Shown here piece after piece: positions 7,917 through 16,412 of a stretch of 64,000 nucleotides of DNA (its first letter is position 1; every line of letters begins with the position of its first letter). The DNA is taken from contig NZ_BAWO01000022.1 of the NCBI RefSeq assembly GCF_000632715.1, forward strand, positions 1-64,000. Direction: 5' to 3'. The translations under genes and the position numbers were made by a program. Under the pieces are notes generated by a model. The model was not told where the DNA came from and made no database searches. It saw only the letters and a program-made list of their open reading frames with translations. The DNA comes from Parageobacillus caldoxylosilyticus NBRC 107762. Lineage in GTDB: Bacteria > Bacillota > Bacilli > Bacillales > Anoxybacillaceae.

Positions 7917-7933
7917 GTAGATGTTGCCCGGCA

Positions 7934-8020
7934 TTAGAATAAACATGCGCATCCAACGATAATCAATAAAATAAACAATACAACAATTAACGCAAAGCCT
8001 CCTGCATAAGGTGCGCTCAT
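7934..8020 (-). CDS. YjcZ/YhzE-type tiny sporulation protein
   Basis: This 28-residue peptide reads MSAPYAGGFALIVVLF followed by ILLIIVGCACLF. A short Gly-rich head precedes a single membrane helix, which is the hallmark of the YjcZ family of tiny proteins; B. subtilis YhzE lies at this same place. Members are linked to sporulation but the job is unknown. GGAGGTG lies at the right distance from the ATG. That ribosome binding site is fully paired in a 7-bp hairpin (8029-8045). A region resembling a late sporulation -10 (CATATGATG, minus strand, about 80 bp upstream) is possible but weak. Confidence 0.85.
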   Translation of the reverse strand: MSAPYAGGFALIVVLFILLIIVGCACLF

Positions 8021-8028
8021 AATAACAC

Positions 8029-8045
8029 CTCCTTTCAAAAAGGAG
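8029..8045 (-). promoter_or_regulatory. Hairpin hiding a ribosome binding site
   Basis: CTCCTTT (8029-8035) and AAAGGAG (8039-8045) form a perfect 7-bp stem with a 3-nt CAA/TTG loop. In the minus-strand mRNA the downstream arm is AAAGGAG, the ribosome binding site of the YjcZ-type gene. Translation control is inferred. Confidence 0.5.
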
Positions 8046-8145
8046 CGGTTCCGCCTGGATGCTTCACCATCATCATATGACAGACAAACACACATGTATG
8101 GGCGGATGACTAAAAGGAAAAAGGTTTTTTTCTTTCCTGAAAATA

Positions 8146-8154
8146 TGTTATAGT
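8146..8154 (+). promoter_or_regulatory. Promoter of prsA
   Basis: TGTTATAGT is an extended -10 (TGT plus TATAGT) about 50 bp before the prsA start. The -35 is T-rich and weak. Confidence 0.5.
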
Positions 8155-8205
8155 TATTGTTGTAATTTTTTTTGTAAAAAAAATGGTGTAGGGGTTGTGA
8201 AACAA

Positions 8206-9036
8206 ATGAGAAAATGGATGGTTGCGGCAGCTGCCGCCTCCGTTTTTGCCCTATCGGCGTGCAATAACGGTGGCTCGGAAGTGATTGTAAAAACGAAGGA
8301 TGGCAATATTACGAAAGAAGAATTTTACAATGAGATGAAGGCTCGCGTTGGCAAAGAAGTGATTCGCGATCTTATCGATGAAAAAGTGTTAAGCAAAAAA
8401 TACAAAGTCACGGACAAAGAAATCGACAAACAAATCGAAAACTTAAAAGAAGCATACGGAACGCAATACGATTTAGCCGTCCAGCAAAATGGTGAAAAAG
8501 CGATTCGAGAGATGGTAAAACTGGATTTGCTGCGGCAAAAAGCGGCAATGGAAGATATTAAAGTGACGGAGAAAGAATTAAAGGAATATTATAATAGCTA
8601 TAAACCGAAAATTCGCGCCAGCCATATTTTAGTGAAAGACGAAAAAACGGCAAAAGAAATTAAAGCAAAGCTCGATAAAGGGGAGGACTTTGCGAAGCTG
8701 GCGAAACAATATTCGCAAGATCCTGGTTCGGCCGCAAATGGCGGCGATTTAGGATGGTTTGGGCCAGGGAAAATGGTGAAAGAATTTGAAGATGCGGCTT
8801 ATAAGCTAAAAGTAGGGCAAGTGAGCGATCCGGTGAAAACAGACTACGGCTATCACATTATTAAAGTAACCGCCAAAGAGAAGAAAAAGCCGTTTAACGA
8901 AATGAAAGATGACATTGAATTTGAAGTAAAGCAAAGAAAATTGGATCCGACGAAAGTACAATCAAAAGTAGAAAAGCTGGTAAAAGATGCAAAAGTGGAG
9001 ATTGAAGATAAAGATTTGCAAGATGTGTTAAAATAA
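8206..9036 (+). CDS. prsA: Foldase lipoprotein PrsA
   Basis: PrsA (276 residues) is a membrane-anchored peptidyl-prolyl isomerase that folds secreted proteins outside the cell membrane. A lipoprotein signal ([19 protein letters not shown]) puts the lipid on Cys19. A helical chaperone arm follows, then a parvulin domain (about 130-230) with [35 protein letters not shown] and [11 protein letters not shown] prefer the ATG at 8206; a GTG at 8197 is in frame but only 2 nt from AGGGG. The gene has its own promoter and terminator. In B. subtilis it is essential, and ScoC, encoded upstream, influences secreted protease levels. Confidence 0.95.
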   Translation: MRKWMVAAAAASVFALSACNNGGSEVIVKTKDGNITKEEFYNEMKARVGKEVIRDLIDEKVLSKKYKVTDKEIDKQIENLKEAYGTQYDLAVQQNGEKAIREMVKLDLLRQKAAMEDIKVTEKELKEYYNSYKPKIRASHILVKDEKTAKEIKAKLDKGEDFAKLAKQYSQDPGSAANGGDLGWFGPGKMVKEFEDAAYKLKVGQVSDPVKTDYGYHIIKVTAKEKKKPFNEMKDDIEFEVKQRKLDPTKVQSKVEKLVKDAKVEIEDKDLQDVLK

Positions 9037-9051
9037 CGGCCAAAAACAACG

Positions 9052-9084
9052 AAGGAAGCGGGAGGTAGACCGCTTCCTTTTGTT
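9052..9084. terminator. Terminator of prsA
   Basis: AAGGAAGCGG pairs with CCGCTTCCTT around GAGGTAGA, followed by TTGTTT. It lies between the convergent ends of prsA and hit. Confidence 0.85.
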
Positions 9085-9506
9085 TAGGACAATCCTTTTT
9101 GAATGGTTGACGCAATCATTTGCAAATCGTCAAACGTATAGTCGCTGGCATGGGATTTCCATACAGCGCCAAAACCGTCGCCTTTGCCGTAGCGCGGGAT
9201 GAGATGGACATGGTAGTGAAAGACTGTCTGCCCTGCTTGTTCCCCATTGTTGTTCAGCAAATTGAGGCCAATCGGGGCGAATTGTTTCTTAATCGCATTG
9301 GCGATTTTCGGAACGACGGTAAAAACGTGGCTTGCTACGTCTGGAGTGAGTTCAAAAATATTTTCTTTATGTACTTTTGGAATAACAAGCGTATGACCTT
9401 TTGTTACTTGGCTGATATCGAGAAACGCCAGCACATGTTCATCTTCATATACTTTTGCCGCAGGGATGTCACCGTTTACAATTTTGCAGAAAATGCAATC
9501 GCTCAC
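9084..9506 (-). CDS. hit: HIT-family nucleotide hydrolase
   Basis: This 140-residue HIT-domain protein binds or hydrolyses nucleotide phosphoramidate-type substrates in the cytoplasm; the physiological role in Bacillus is unclear. The histidine triad is HYHVHLIPRYG near residue 100, and DCIFCKIVNGDIPAAKVYEDE is the usual N-terminal zinc/nucleotide region. I chose the GTG at 9506 (VSDCIFCK) because AAAGGTGG lies about 9 nt upstream and the length then matches the family. The open frame extends to 9647, but that part crosses a terminator hairpin and would be non-coding. A possible extended -10 (TGGTAAAAT, minus strand, near 9540) overlaps the tail of that terminator. Confidence 0.9.
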   Translation of the reverse strand: MSDCIFCKIVNGDIPAAKVYEDEHVLAFLDISQVTKGHTLVIPKVHKENIFELTPDVASHVFTVVPKIANAIKKQFAPIGLNLLNNNGEQAGQTVFHYHVHLIPRYGKGDGFGAVWKSHASDYTFDDLQMIASTIQKGLS

Positions 9507-9546
9507 TGGAAAAGCCACCTTTCCTGTTTTTTCTTCCATTTTACCA

Positions 9547-9583
9547 TAAAAAAAGCGGGATGTAATCGCAAGATTACATCCCG
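9547..9583 (-). terminator. Strong minus-strand terminator before hit
   Basis: A perfect 12-bp stem (CGGGATGTAATC/GATTACATCCCG, 9556-9567 and 9572-9583) with a 4-nt loop is followed on the minus strand by GC and seven T. It lies 41 nt before the hit start, so it must end a transcript from the 9.6-9.9 kb block or attenuate hit. Confidence 0.85.
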
Positions 9584-9957
9584 ACTGTGAAAAGGGGCGA
9601 GGATTTGCATTAATCAAAATGGCGTTTGATGAACACCCCATTTGCAAGAAATTGGTTAAAGGGTGAGCTTTCCTTTGTTCAAGATGACCATCCCCTTGTT
9701 GGTTGCATAGAGGTTCGTTGCTTCACAGCAATGGCAAGATGGTCCTGTCTTTCGCAAACACCCCATTTATTATTAAAGGAGTTTTGCGCAGCTTCACTTT
9801 TTACAACGGTGTTACTTGGACAAATGTGTCTTTCGCGAACACCTCATTTCAAAGTGGATGATTCACCAAATCCTTTTTGGTTTTTTCCTCATCCCCTCTT
9901 CGCTATCTATCGTGCCCAGGGCGGGACAATATATGCGAAAGAGAGGATAGATAATTT
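9584..9957. repeat. Non-coding block with a three-copy repeat
   Basis: No credible gene lies here. Three copies of a 20-23 bp unit end in GAACACC(C/T)CATTT or close to it: 9624-9643, 9746-9768 and 9827-9849. The last two share TGTCTTTCGC at the front. GACCATC (9686-9692) and GATGGTC (9738-9744) form an inverted pair, with a smaller hairpin (CGTTGC/GCAATG) inside. The block is bounded on the left by a strong minus-strand terminator and on the right by a weaker plus-strand one (ACCAAA/TTTGGT then six T, 9865-9886). It looks like a structured RNA or a decayed repeat element. Open frames on both strands have no ribosome binding sites. Confidence 0.55.
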
Positions 9958-9987
9958 TTGGAAAAACACGAACCGCTTTGGTACAAT
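9958..9987 (+). promoter_or_regulatory. Promoter of ecsA
   Basis: TTGGAA (9958-9963), an 18-bp spacer and TACAAT (9982-9987) with TGG before it. The ecsA ATG is about 40 bp downstream. Confidence 0.6.
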
Positions 9988-10028
9988 GAAAGCGGAACGG
10001 ACAATTCAGGATGGAAAGGAAGCGGACG

Positions 10029-10766
10029 ATGGCGCTTTTAGAAGTGCAGCATTTATATGGAGGATATACAAAGCAAAACGTGCTCGAAGACGTGTCGTTT
10101 ACCGTCGACCGCGGTGAGATCGTCGGCTTAATCGGCTTAAACGGCGCGGGGAAAAGCACGACGATTAAGCACATTATCGGACTGATGGAACCGCGAAAAG
10201 GGATGATTACGATTAACGGCCAAACGTTTTCCGAACATCCGGAAACATACCGCTCTCAATTTACCTATATTCCGGAAACACCGGTTTTATATGAGGAATT
10301 GACGCTTGAAGAACATTTGCGCCTGACCGCCATGGCTTACGGGCTCGACAAGGCGGAATATGAACGGCGTCTGCCTGCGCTGTTGAAAGAGTTTCGTATG
10401 GAAAAAAAGCTGAAATGGTTTCCCGCCCATTTTTCCAAAGGGATGAAACAAAAAGTGATGATCATGTGCGCGTTTTTGGTGGAGCCGCCCCTTTACATTA
10501 TTGATGAGCCGTTTCTTGGCCTAGATCCGCTCGCCATTCATGCATTGCTCGAGCAAATGCAGCGAATGAAGGAGAAAGGAGCAGGCATTTTGATGTCAAC
10601 ACACATTTTAGCAACGGCGGAAAGATATTGCGACTCATTTGTCATTTTGCATAATGGAAAAATCAAAGCAAAAGGGACGCTCGAGGAAATGCGTGATCAA
10701 TTTGGTTCGAAAGCGGGAACGTTGGATGAGTTATATATTGAATTAACAAAGGAAGAAAGCGTATGA
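10029..10766 (+). CDS. ecsA: ABC transporter ATPase EcsA
   Basis: EcsA (245 residues) is the ATPase of the Ecs transporter, which in B. subtilis affects secretion, competence, sporulation and regulated membrane proteolysis. Motifs are Walker A (GLNGAGKSTT), signature region FSKGMKQKVM, Walker B (LYIIDEPFLGLDP) and the H-loop (STHILATAERYCDS). The ATG at 10029 (MALLEVQHLYGGYT) follows AAAGGAAG and matches the family; an ATG at 10011 is in frame without a site. The stop overlaps the ecsB start (ATGA), so the two proteins are coupled. Downstream hmoB is joined the same way. Confidence 0.93.
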   Translation: MALLEVQHLYGGYTKQNVLEDVSFTVDRGEIVGLIGLNGAGKSTTIKHIIGLMEPRKGMITINGQTFSEHPETYRSQFTYIPETPVLYEELTLEEHLRLTAMAYGLDKAEYERRLPALLKEFRMEKKLKWFPAHFSKGMKQKVMIMCAFLVEPPLYIIDEPFLGLDPLAIHALLEQMQRMKEKGAGILMSTHILATAERYCDSFVILHNGKIKAKGTLEEMRDQFGSKAGTLDELYIELTKEESV

Positions 10767-11977
10767 TGGACGGAAAGCAGTTGTGGAGAGACCGGCTTGG
10801 ACAGGAAATGCGAAACATGCGGCGGTATTTGCGCTATATGCTGAATGACCATTTATTGTTCGTATTGTTGATCGCTCTAGGCGGAGGAGCGCTTGCCTAC
10901 CATCGTTGGGTGCAAACACTGCCGCCGACATTTCCTTACGCCATGGTGGCGGCAGTCGTCTTTTCCTTTGCCTTGACTTTTGGTTCGATACGTACGTTAT
11001 TTCGGGAAGCGGATATCGTGTTTTTGCTGCCGGCGGAAATAAAGCTTCGTCCCTATATACAGCGGGCTTTTGTCATGAATTTTGTTTTGCAGGGATATGG
11101 CCTGCTTTTGCTTTTATTGGTGGCAGCGCCGCTCCATCTTCGCTTTTCCCCCGTTTCTTTATGGCTGTTTTTTCTCGTATTGCTTATTTTAAAAGGATGG
11201 AATTTATGGATCAGCTGGAAAGGAAATTATTTTATTGAACCGTCCTTTCATTACCTCAGCATGACAGTCCGTTTTGGCATAAATGTCCTTTTTCTTTACT
11301 TTTTGCTTGTCAGCTCTCCTGTTTTGTTTTTGATCGCTCTAACGGTGCTCGCCATTAGCGTTACCGTTTATTTGCAACAGGCAACAAAGCGAAGAGGCTG
11401 GAAATGGGAGCGAATTATCGCGCAGGAAGCAAAAGCGGTGCGCACATTTTACCGTATCGCCAATTGGTTTACCGATGTTCCGCAATGGAAAGAAGAAGCG
11501 AAACGGCGGCGCTGGCTGGATTTTATCGTCAAGATGATTCCATATGGGCAACAAAATACGTTTCTTTATTTGTATGTGAGAACATGGATCCGTACCGGTG
11601 GATATTTGGGTCTGTATATCCGCTTAACCATCATTGGCTGCCTATTGCTTTACATTATTCCAAACGAATACGGAAAAATGGCGGCGGCGTTCTTTTTCCT
11701 TTACATAACTGGCTTTCAATTATTCGCCTTGCTTGATCATCATCGGGCCATCTTATGGATGCGGCTGTACCCGCTTGCGAAGTCGCTGCGAGTTCAAGCG
11801 GTGTGCCGACTTCTCTTTTTGCTATTGATGGTGCAAAACGGCGCATTCCATTTGTTTTTAACTTGGATGGCCATCCGCCCGCTTTGGATTGCATCATGGA
11901 TAGCGGGAAATATGTTCAGTTATTGGCTCATATTTCATTATTTTGCGAAACGCCATCATCGGGAGGGAAAACGATGA
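10763..11977 (+). CDS. ecsB: ABC transporter permease EcsB
   Basis: EcsB (404 residues) is the membrane half of the Ecs transporter. It has an amphipathic N-terminus (LWRDRLGQEMRNMRRYLRYMLNDH) that matches the family and about eight to ten hydrophobic segments in pairs. A hydrophilic central loop (QQATKRRGWKWERIIAQEAKA through KEEAKRRRWLDF) separates the two membrane blocks. The ATG overlaps the ecsA stop, and the ribosome binding site GGAAG is inside ecsA. Its own stop overlaps the hmoB ATG. The transported substrate is unknown. B. subtilis has ecsC next; here ecsC is absent and hmoB takes its place. Confidence 0.9.
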   Translation: MMDGKQLWRDRLGQEMRNMRRYLRYMLNDHLLFVLLIALGGGALAYHRWVQTLPPTFPYAMVAAVVFSFALTFGSIRTLFREADIVFLLPAEIKLRPYIQRAFVMNFVLQGYGLLLLLLVAAPLHLRFSPVSLWLFFLVLLILKGWNLWISWKGNYFIEPSFHYLSMTVRFGINVLFLYFLLVSSPVLFLIALTVLAISVTVYLQQATKRRGWKWERIIAQEAKAVRTFYRIANWFTDVPQWKEEAKRRRWLDFIVKMIPYGQQNTFLYLYVRTWIRTGGYLGLYIRLTIIGCLLLYIIPNEYGKMAAAFFFLYITGFQLFALLDHHRAILWMRLYPLAKSLRVQAVCRLLFLLLMVQNGAFHLFLTWMAIRPLWIASWIAGNMFSYWLIFHYFAKRHHREGKR

Positions 11978-12477
11978 ACAAAATGTATATCACGACGGGA
12001 ACGAAAGGCTATTTGCAACAGCTGAAAAATAGCCATCCAGGTGAAACGATGCTGCTGCTTGAGGGAGAAGAGGATGCGATGTTGCTTCATGAAACGGCGG
12101 GGGAAACCGTGTTTCAGGAACCGCGCGCGTATGAAGTGATCGATGCCGTGGGTCCGTTGGTTGGTGCGTTTGTTGTATGCAATAACATTCCGGTGACCGA
12201 TGAAGGCCGCCCGCTTTTTGAGTACCGTTTTCAACAGCGGGCAAGGCTGATTGAACAAGAACCGGGCTTTGCCGCCATACGCGTGCTTCGACCGCTCTCC
12301 AATGATACGTATATTATCATGACGCTGTGGGATGGAAAAGAACATTTTGAACGTTGGCAGCACTCGCAAGCGTTTGCCAAGGCGCATCAGCAAGGAAAAG
12401 AAACCAAGCCGACGGGTTTGCGGCTATTTCCGCGCCCGTCTTATATAACGACATACGTAGTGGCAAAAGAAGGATAA
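11974..12477 (+). CDS. hmoB: Heme-degrading monooxygenase HmoB
   Basis: HmoB (167 residues) cleaves heme with oxygen and a reductant, releasing iron. The first ~65 residues are an N-terminal extension (MYITTGTKGYLQQLKN). The C-terminal part is an ABM-type ferredoxin-like domain with CNNIPVTDEGRPLFEYRF, an Asn and strands that cup the heme, then TLWDGKEHFERWQHSQAF, which holds the likely heme-ligand histidine. This is the domain order of B. subtilis HmoB (YhgC). GGGAGGG precedes the ATG, which overlaps the ecsB stop by 4 bp. Its place next to the hem genes is shared with B. subtilis. Confidence 0.88.
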   Translation: MNKMYITTGTKGYLQQLKNSHPGETMLLLEGEEDAMLLHETAGETVFQEPRAYEVIDAVGPLVGAFVVCNNIPVTDEGRPLFEYRFQQRARLIEQEPGFAAIRVLRPLSNDTYIIMTLWDGKEHFERWQHSQAFAKAHQQGKETKPTGLRLFPRPSYITTYVVAKEG

Positions 12478-12485
12478 TAATGGAT

Positions 12486-12521
12486 TGGTGCCCTCGTATT
12501 TTGCTTGGGGGCGCTTTTTTC
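12486..12521 (+). terminator. Terminator of the ecs-hmoB operon
   Basis: GTGCCCTC pairs imperfectly (G-U and one mismatch) with GGGGGCGC, followed by six T. It starts 10 nt past the hmoB stop. Confidence 0.65.
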
Positions 12522-12636
12522 TATTTGTTAATGCGTTCCGTTCAGCTGGTTGCTTCCATTCGTGCTAAATCTCTCTCCTTGTCTTTTTTTACGGCAGAAT
12601 GCTTCGCATGTTTCACACCTTTCGTCCCTTTTCATA

Positions 12637-12693
12637 TGCTGTAGTACACCAAGTTAGGTAAATGTCCCATTTACCAAGTTGGGGAATACAGCA
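12637..12693 (+). promoter_or_regulatory. 57-nt leader hairpin before yhfA
   Basis: Nested inverted repeats pair TGCTGTA (12637-12643) with TACAGCA (12687-12693), CACCAA with TTGGGG, and GGTAAATG with CATTTACC around a TCC loop. The structure ends 1 nt before the AAAGGGG ribosome binding site of yhfA. It could be an RNA switch, a stability element or an operator. Confidence 0.55.
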
Positions 12694-12708
12694 GAAAGGG
12701 GAATGTCC

Positions 12709-14109
12709 ATGGGTGTCGAGTTGACAGTGCTGCATTGGATTTACTTGGCGTTTATCGTGCTTATTATTGGGTTCATGATAGCCCGAAAAGATACATCGCT
12801 TGTCTGCATCATCGGAATCTTTTTATTGGCGGTGACAGCAACCCATTCGCTGAGCGCGGCGATCAGCGGAGTGTTTAACAGCTTTATTTACGCGATTACG
12901 GAGCTGCTGCCGACGATTTTAGTTATTTCGATCATTGTGGCTATGAGCAAAGTGCTGACGTCAACAGGAATCAATGATGTAATGATTTCGCCGTTTACCC
13001 GATTTATTCGCACCCCGGGGTGGGCGTATTGGACGATCGGAATATTGATGATGGTCATTTCCTGGTTTTTCTGGCCATCTCCCGCGGTGGCGCTGATGGG
13101 GGCGGTGCTGCTGCCTGTCGCCATTCGCGTCGGGTTGCCGGCATTAGGAGCAGCGATGGCCATGAATCTATTTGGCCATGGCATCGCTTTATCAGGGGAC
13201 TTTGTCATTCAAGGAGCGCCAAAGCTGACCGCCGATGCGGCGGGTCTGCCGGTTGCTGATGTTATTTCTGCCAGTATCCCGCTCGTATTTGTCATGGGAG
13301 TTGCCACGACGATTACCGCCTTTATCTTGCTGCGCCGCGATATGAAAAAGGGACTTTTCGCCAATGAGGAACATGAAATTGCCGTTACGGCCGATTCTGC
13401 TTTAGAAAAAACAAGACAACTGTTATCCGGGCAAGTGAAAAAAATGTTGGCGATCATCATTCCAGTTTTATTTGTCCTTGATGTTGTCACGATGTTTTAT
13501 CTGCACTTGCAAGGCGGAGAAGCGACCGCTCTCATTGGCGGGACAGCGATTTTTATTTTAATTCTCATTTCTATTTTCGCCCACCGCCAAGAAAGTTTTG
13601 AAGAGATTACCAATTACTTTATCGAAGGGTTCCAGTTTGGCTTTAAAGTATTCGGACCCGTGATTCCAATCGCCGCATTTTTTTATCTTGGTGACGCGGG
13701 ATTTGTTAAAATTATTGGGGAATATTTGCCAAAGATGTCGCAAGGAATTGTCAATGATTTAGGCGTCGCGCTTGCCCATGTTGTGCCGCTGAACAATGAA
13801 ATCGGCGCGGTGACATTAACGATTGTCGGTGCGATAACCGGTTTAGATGGTTCAGGGTTTTCCGGCATTTCCTTGGCAGGATCTGTCGCTCATTTATTTG
13901 CGACCGCCATTGGCGGCGGCGCCGCAACATTAACCGCGCTTGGCCAAATTGCTGCGATTTGGGTTGGCGGCGGCACTTTAGTTCCTTGGGCGCTGATTCC
14001 GGCTGCTGCCATTTGCGGCGTCGATCCATTTGAGCTGGCGCAGCGCAATTTGATACCGGTCGCCGTCGGACTTGTTGTTACGACGATCGTGGCGATGTTT
14101 CTTATTTGA
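12709..14109 (+). CDS. yhfA: Multi-pass transporter YhfA
   Basis: This 466-residue integral membrane protein matches B. subtilis YhfA, a predicted transporter of unknown substrate in the ion-transporter superfamily. It has about 11-13 membrane helices, with paired Gly-rich re-entrant-like segments (FGHGIALSGDFVIQGAPKLTAD, and the C-terminal GAITGLDGSGFSGISLAGS). The layout suggests two inverted halves. I chose the ATG at 12709, 7 nt after AAAGGGG; the ATG at 12703 is too close. A 57-nt hairpin ends just upstream and a terminator follows, so the gene is on its own transcript. The substrate might be an anion or a sodium/proton pair, but nothing in the sequence decides. Confidence 0.78.
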   Translation: MGVELTVLHWIYLAFIVLIIGFMIARKDTSLVCIIGIFLLAVTATHSLSAAISGVFNSFIYAITELLPTILVISIIVAMSKVLTSTGINDVMISPFTRFIRTPGWAYWTIGILMMVISWFFWPSPAVALMGAVLLPVAIRVGLPALGAAMAMNLFGHGIALSGDFVIQGAPKLTADAAGLPVADVISASIPLVFVMGVATTITAFILLRRDMKKGLFANEEHEIAVTADSALEKTRQLLSGQVKKMLAIIIPVLFVLDVVTMFYLHLQGGEATALIGGTAIFILILISIFAHRQESFEEITNYFIEGFQFGFKVFGPVIPIAAFFYLGDAGFVKIIGEYLPKMSQGIVNDLGVALAHVVPLNNEIGAVTLTIVGAITGLDGSGFSGISLAGSVAHLFATAIGGGAATLTALGQIAAIWVGGGTLVPWALIPAAAICGVDPFELAQRNLIPVAVGLVVTTIVAMFLI

Positions 14110-14118
14110 CACAAACGC

Positions 14119-14153
14119 AAAAGCTGTCCCCGTAGGAGGGGGGCAGCTTTTTT
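14119..14153 (+). terminator. Terminator of yhfA
   Basis: AAAAGCTGTCCCC pairs with GGGGGCAGCTTTT (one G-U) around GTAGGA, followed by TTTTTT. Starts 10 nt past the stop. Confidence 0.88.
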
Positions 14154-14265
14154 GTTATAATTAATAAAGAGAAAATTTGATAATACGTGGAGGAGCGCAT
14201 AGCCAAAAGCTTGGAGCAGGCAATATATTTCGGTAAAAGAACAGTGTAGATAAATGGTCAATTTT

Positions 14266-14294
14266 TTGACAGTTTCCCTTGTTAGCTATACATT
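14266..14294 (+). promoter_or_regulatory. Promoter of hemEHY
   Basis: A perfect TTGACA (14266-14271), a 17-bp spacer and TACATT (14289-14294). The leader would be about 100 nt; I see no terminator or riboswitch in it. Bases 14154-14265 hold nothing I can name. Confidence 0.7.
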
Positions 14295-14403
14295 AGGAAA
14301 AGAAACTTGTATAGTTGTAATTGTAGTTTTGCTGTTAATTAAGTTTTTTAACCAGTTTGTAATGAAAACGGTAAGGATCGATCGTGGAAATGAAGAAAGG
14401 CGG

Positions 14404-15447
14404 ATGAAAATGGCAAAACCAATGAAAGATACATTTTTGCGCGCCTGCCGCGGCGAAAAAACGGAGTATGTTCCTGTTTGGTACATGAGGCAGGCGGGGC
14501 GCTCACAGCCGGAATACCGGGCGCTGAAGGAAAAATATTCATTGTTTGAAATTACGCATCAGCCGGAGCTTTGCGCTTATGTAACAAGGCTTCCGGTCGA
14601 ACAATATGGTGTGGATGCGGCCATTTTATATAAAGATATTATGTCTCCGCTGCCGGCGATTGGCGTGGAGGTGGAAATTAAAGGAGGGATCGGGCCGGTC
14701 ATTGCTAATCCGATTCGTTCGCTCGCCGATGTAGAAAAGCTTGGGGAAATCCATCCGGAAGAAGATGTGCCGTATGTATTGGAAACGATTAAACTGCTGA
14801 CGACAGAGCAGTTAAGCGTGCCGCTGATCGGTTTTGCGGGCGCGCCGTTTACGCTAGCAAGCTACATGATCGAGGGAGGACCGTCGAAAAATTATTATAA
14901 AACAAAGGCGTTTATGTATGCGGAGCCAAAAGCTTGGTTCGCGCTCATGGACAAGCTGGCCGATATGACGATTCGCTATATAAAGGCGCAAATTCATGCT
15001 GGGGCGAGTGCGATTCAAATTTTTGACTCGTGGGTCGGAGCGGTTAATGTCGAGGATTACCGCACTTTTATTAAGCCAGCGATGGCGCGGATTTTTGCTG
15101 CGCTGCGTAAAGAAAACGTGCCGCTCATTATGTTTGGCGTGGGCGCCAGCCATTTAGCGCTCGAATGGAATGATCTGCCGCTCGATGTGATTGGGCTCGA
15201 TTGGCGTCTGTCGATTCGTGAAGCGCGTCAAAAAGGGGTGACAAAAGCGCTGCAAGGCAATTTAGATCCGGCTGTGCTGCTTGCTCCTTGGGAAGTCATT
15301 GAAAAGCGGGTGAAGCAAATTCTAGACGAAGGCATGGAGCGGCCAGGATATATTTTTAATTTAGGCCATGGCATTTTCCCGGATATTCAGCCGGAAACGC
15401 TAAAGCGGCTAACGGAGTTTATTCACGACTATACAGCTGGGAAATAA
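14404..15447 (+). CDS. hemE: Uroporphyrinogen decarboxylase
   Basis: HemE (347 residues) removes four acetate carboxyl groups from uroporphyrinogen III to make coproporphyrinogen III. The family motif [16 protein letters not shown] with its substrate-binding Arg residues is near the N-terminus, [14 protein letters not shown] follows, and NLGHGIFPD is near the C-terminus. AAAGGCGG precedes the ATG at 14404; the ATG two codons later (14410) is also possible. The frame is open back to 14254, but that part has no ribosome binding site and is not conserved. It starts the hemE-hemH-hemY operon (14 and 18 bp gaps). Confidence 0.96.
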   Translation: MKMAKPMKDTFLRACRGEKTEYVPVWYMRQAGRSQPEYRALKEKYSLFEITHQPELCAYVTRLPVEQYGVDAAILYKDIMSPLPAIGVEVEIKGGIGPVIANPIRSLADVEKLGEIHPEEDVPYVLETIKLLTTEQLSVPLIGFAGAPFTLASYMIEGGPSKNYYKTKAFMYAEPKAWFALMDKLADMTIRYIKAQIHAGASAIQIFDSWVGAVNVEDYRTFIKPAMARIFAALRKENVPLIMFGVGASHLALEWNDLPLDVIGLDWRLSIREARQKGVTKALQGNLDPAVLLAPWEVIEKRVKQILDEGMERPGYIFNLGHGIFPDIQPETLKRLTEFIHDYTAGK

Positions 15448-15461
15448 AGAGGTGAGAAAGT

Positions 15462-16394
15462 ATGGCAAGAAAACAAATGGGATTATTAGTAATGGCATAC
15501 GGAACTCCGTACAAAGAAGAGGATATTGAGCGGTACTATACGCACATTCGCCATGGGAGAAGACCTTCCGATGAGCTGCTTGAAGATTTAAAGCAGCGCT
15601 ATAAAGCGATTGGCGGCATTTCGCCGTTGGCCAAAATTACGCTCGAACAAGCAAAACAATTGGAACGTCGGCTCAATGAAATGCAAGACGATGTGGAGTT
15701 CCGCATGTACTTAGGATTAAAGCATATCGAACCGTTTGTAGAGGATGCAGTAAGAAAGATGTACGAAGACGGAATCAAGGAAGCGGTAAGCATCGTCCTT
15801 GCTCCGCATTTTTCCACCTTCAGCATTCAATCGTACAACGAGAGGGCAAAAGCGGAGGCGGAAAAGTTAGGAGGACCGGTCATTTATCCGATTGACAGCT
15901 GGTATGATGAGCCGAAATTTATTGACTATTGGGCGGAAAACGTAAAAAAAGTGTTTGCCTCGATGCCTGAAGAAGAACGGGAAAAAGCGGTGCTCATTGT
16001 ATCGGCGCACAGCCTTCCGGAAAAAATTATCGCCGCCGGCGATCCGTATCCAAAACAGCTGGAAGAAACAGCGAGACAGATCGCCGAAAAAGCAGGTGTG
16101 AAGCACTATGCAGTCGGCTGGCAAAGCGCCGGCAATACACCGGAACCTTGGCTGGGGCCGGATGTGCAAGATTTGACGAGACAGCTGCATAAAGAAAAAG
16201 GGTACACCTCGTTTGTCTATGCTCCGGTCGGTTTTGTCGCCGATCATTTAGAAGTGCTGTATGATAATGATATCGAATGTAAGCAGGTGACAGAGGAAAT
16301 CGGCGCGAAATACTATCGGCCGGAAATGCCAAATGCGAATCCGAAATTTATCGACGCGTTAGCGACTGTTGTATTAAAACGGATCAAATTTTGA
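15462..16394 (+). CDS. hemH: Coproporphyrin ferrochelatase
   Basis: HemH (CpfC, 310 residues, same length as B. subtilis) inserts iron into coproporphyrin III in the Firmicute-type heme pathway. The key metal-site residues are present: His183 in VSAHSLPEK and Glu264 in [13 protein letters not shown]. The N-terminal [17 protein letters not shown] binds the porphyrin region. GAGGTGAG precedes the ATG. The protein has no signal or membrane helix, as expected for the soluble Bacillus enzyme. It lies between hemE and hemY in one operon. Confidence 0.96.
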   Translation: MARKQMGLLVMAYGTPYKEEDIERYYTHIRHGRRPSDELLEDLKQRYKAIGGISPLAKITLEQAKQLERRLNEMQDDVEFRMYLGLKHIEPFVEDAVRKMYEDGIKEAVSIVLAPHFSTFSIQSYNERAKAEAEKLGGPVIYPIDSWYDEPKFIDYWAENVKKVFASMPEEEREKAVLIVSAHSLPEKIIAAGDPYPKQLEETARQIAEKAGVKHYAVGWQSAGNTPEPWLGPDVQDLTRQLHKEKGYTSFVYAPVGFVADHLEVLYDNDIECKQVTEEIGAKYYRPEMPNANPKFIDALATVVLKRIKF

Positions 16395-16412
16395 TAAAGA
16401 AGGCGATGGACA

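Noticed and set aside
9626-10117. Plus-strand open frame of 163 codons before and into ecsA
   Set aside because: No ribosome binding site, it runs through the repeat block and into ecsA in another frame, and the product has no recognisable fold. It is a by-product of the repeats.
14254-14403. N-terminal extension of hemE by 50 codons
   Set aside because: The frame is open by chance. The extension has no ribosome binding site, overlaps the promoter and is not part of the HemE family.
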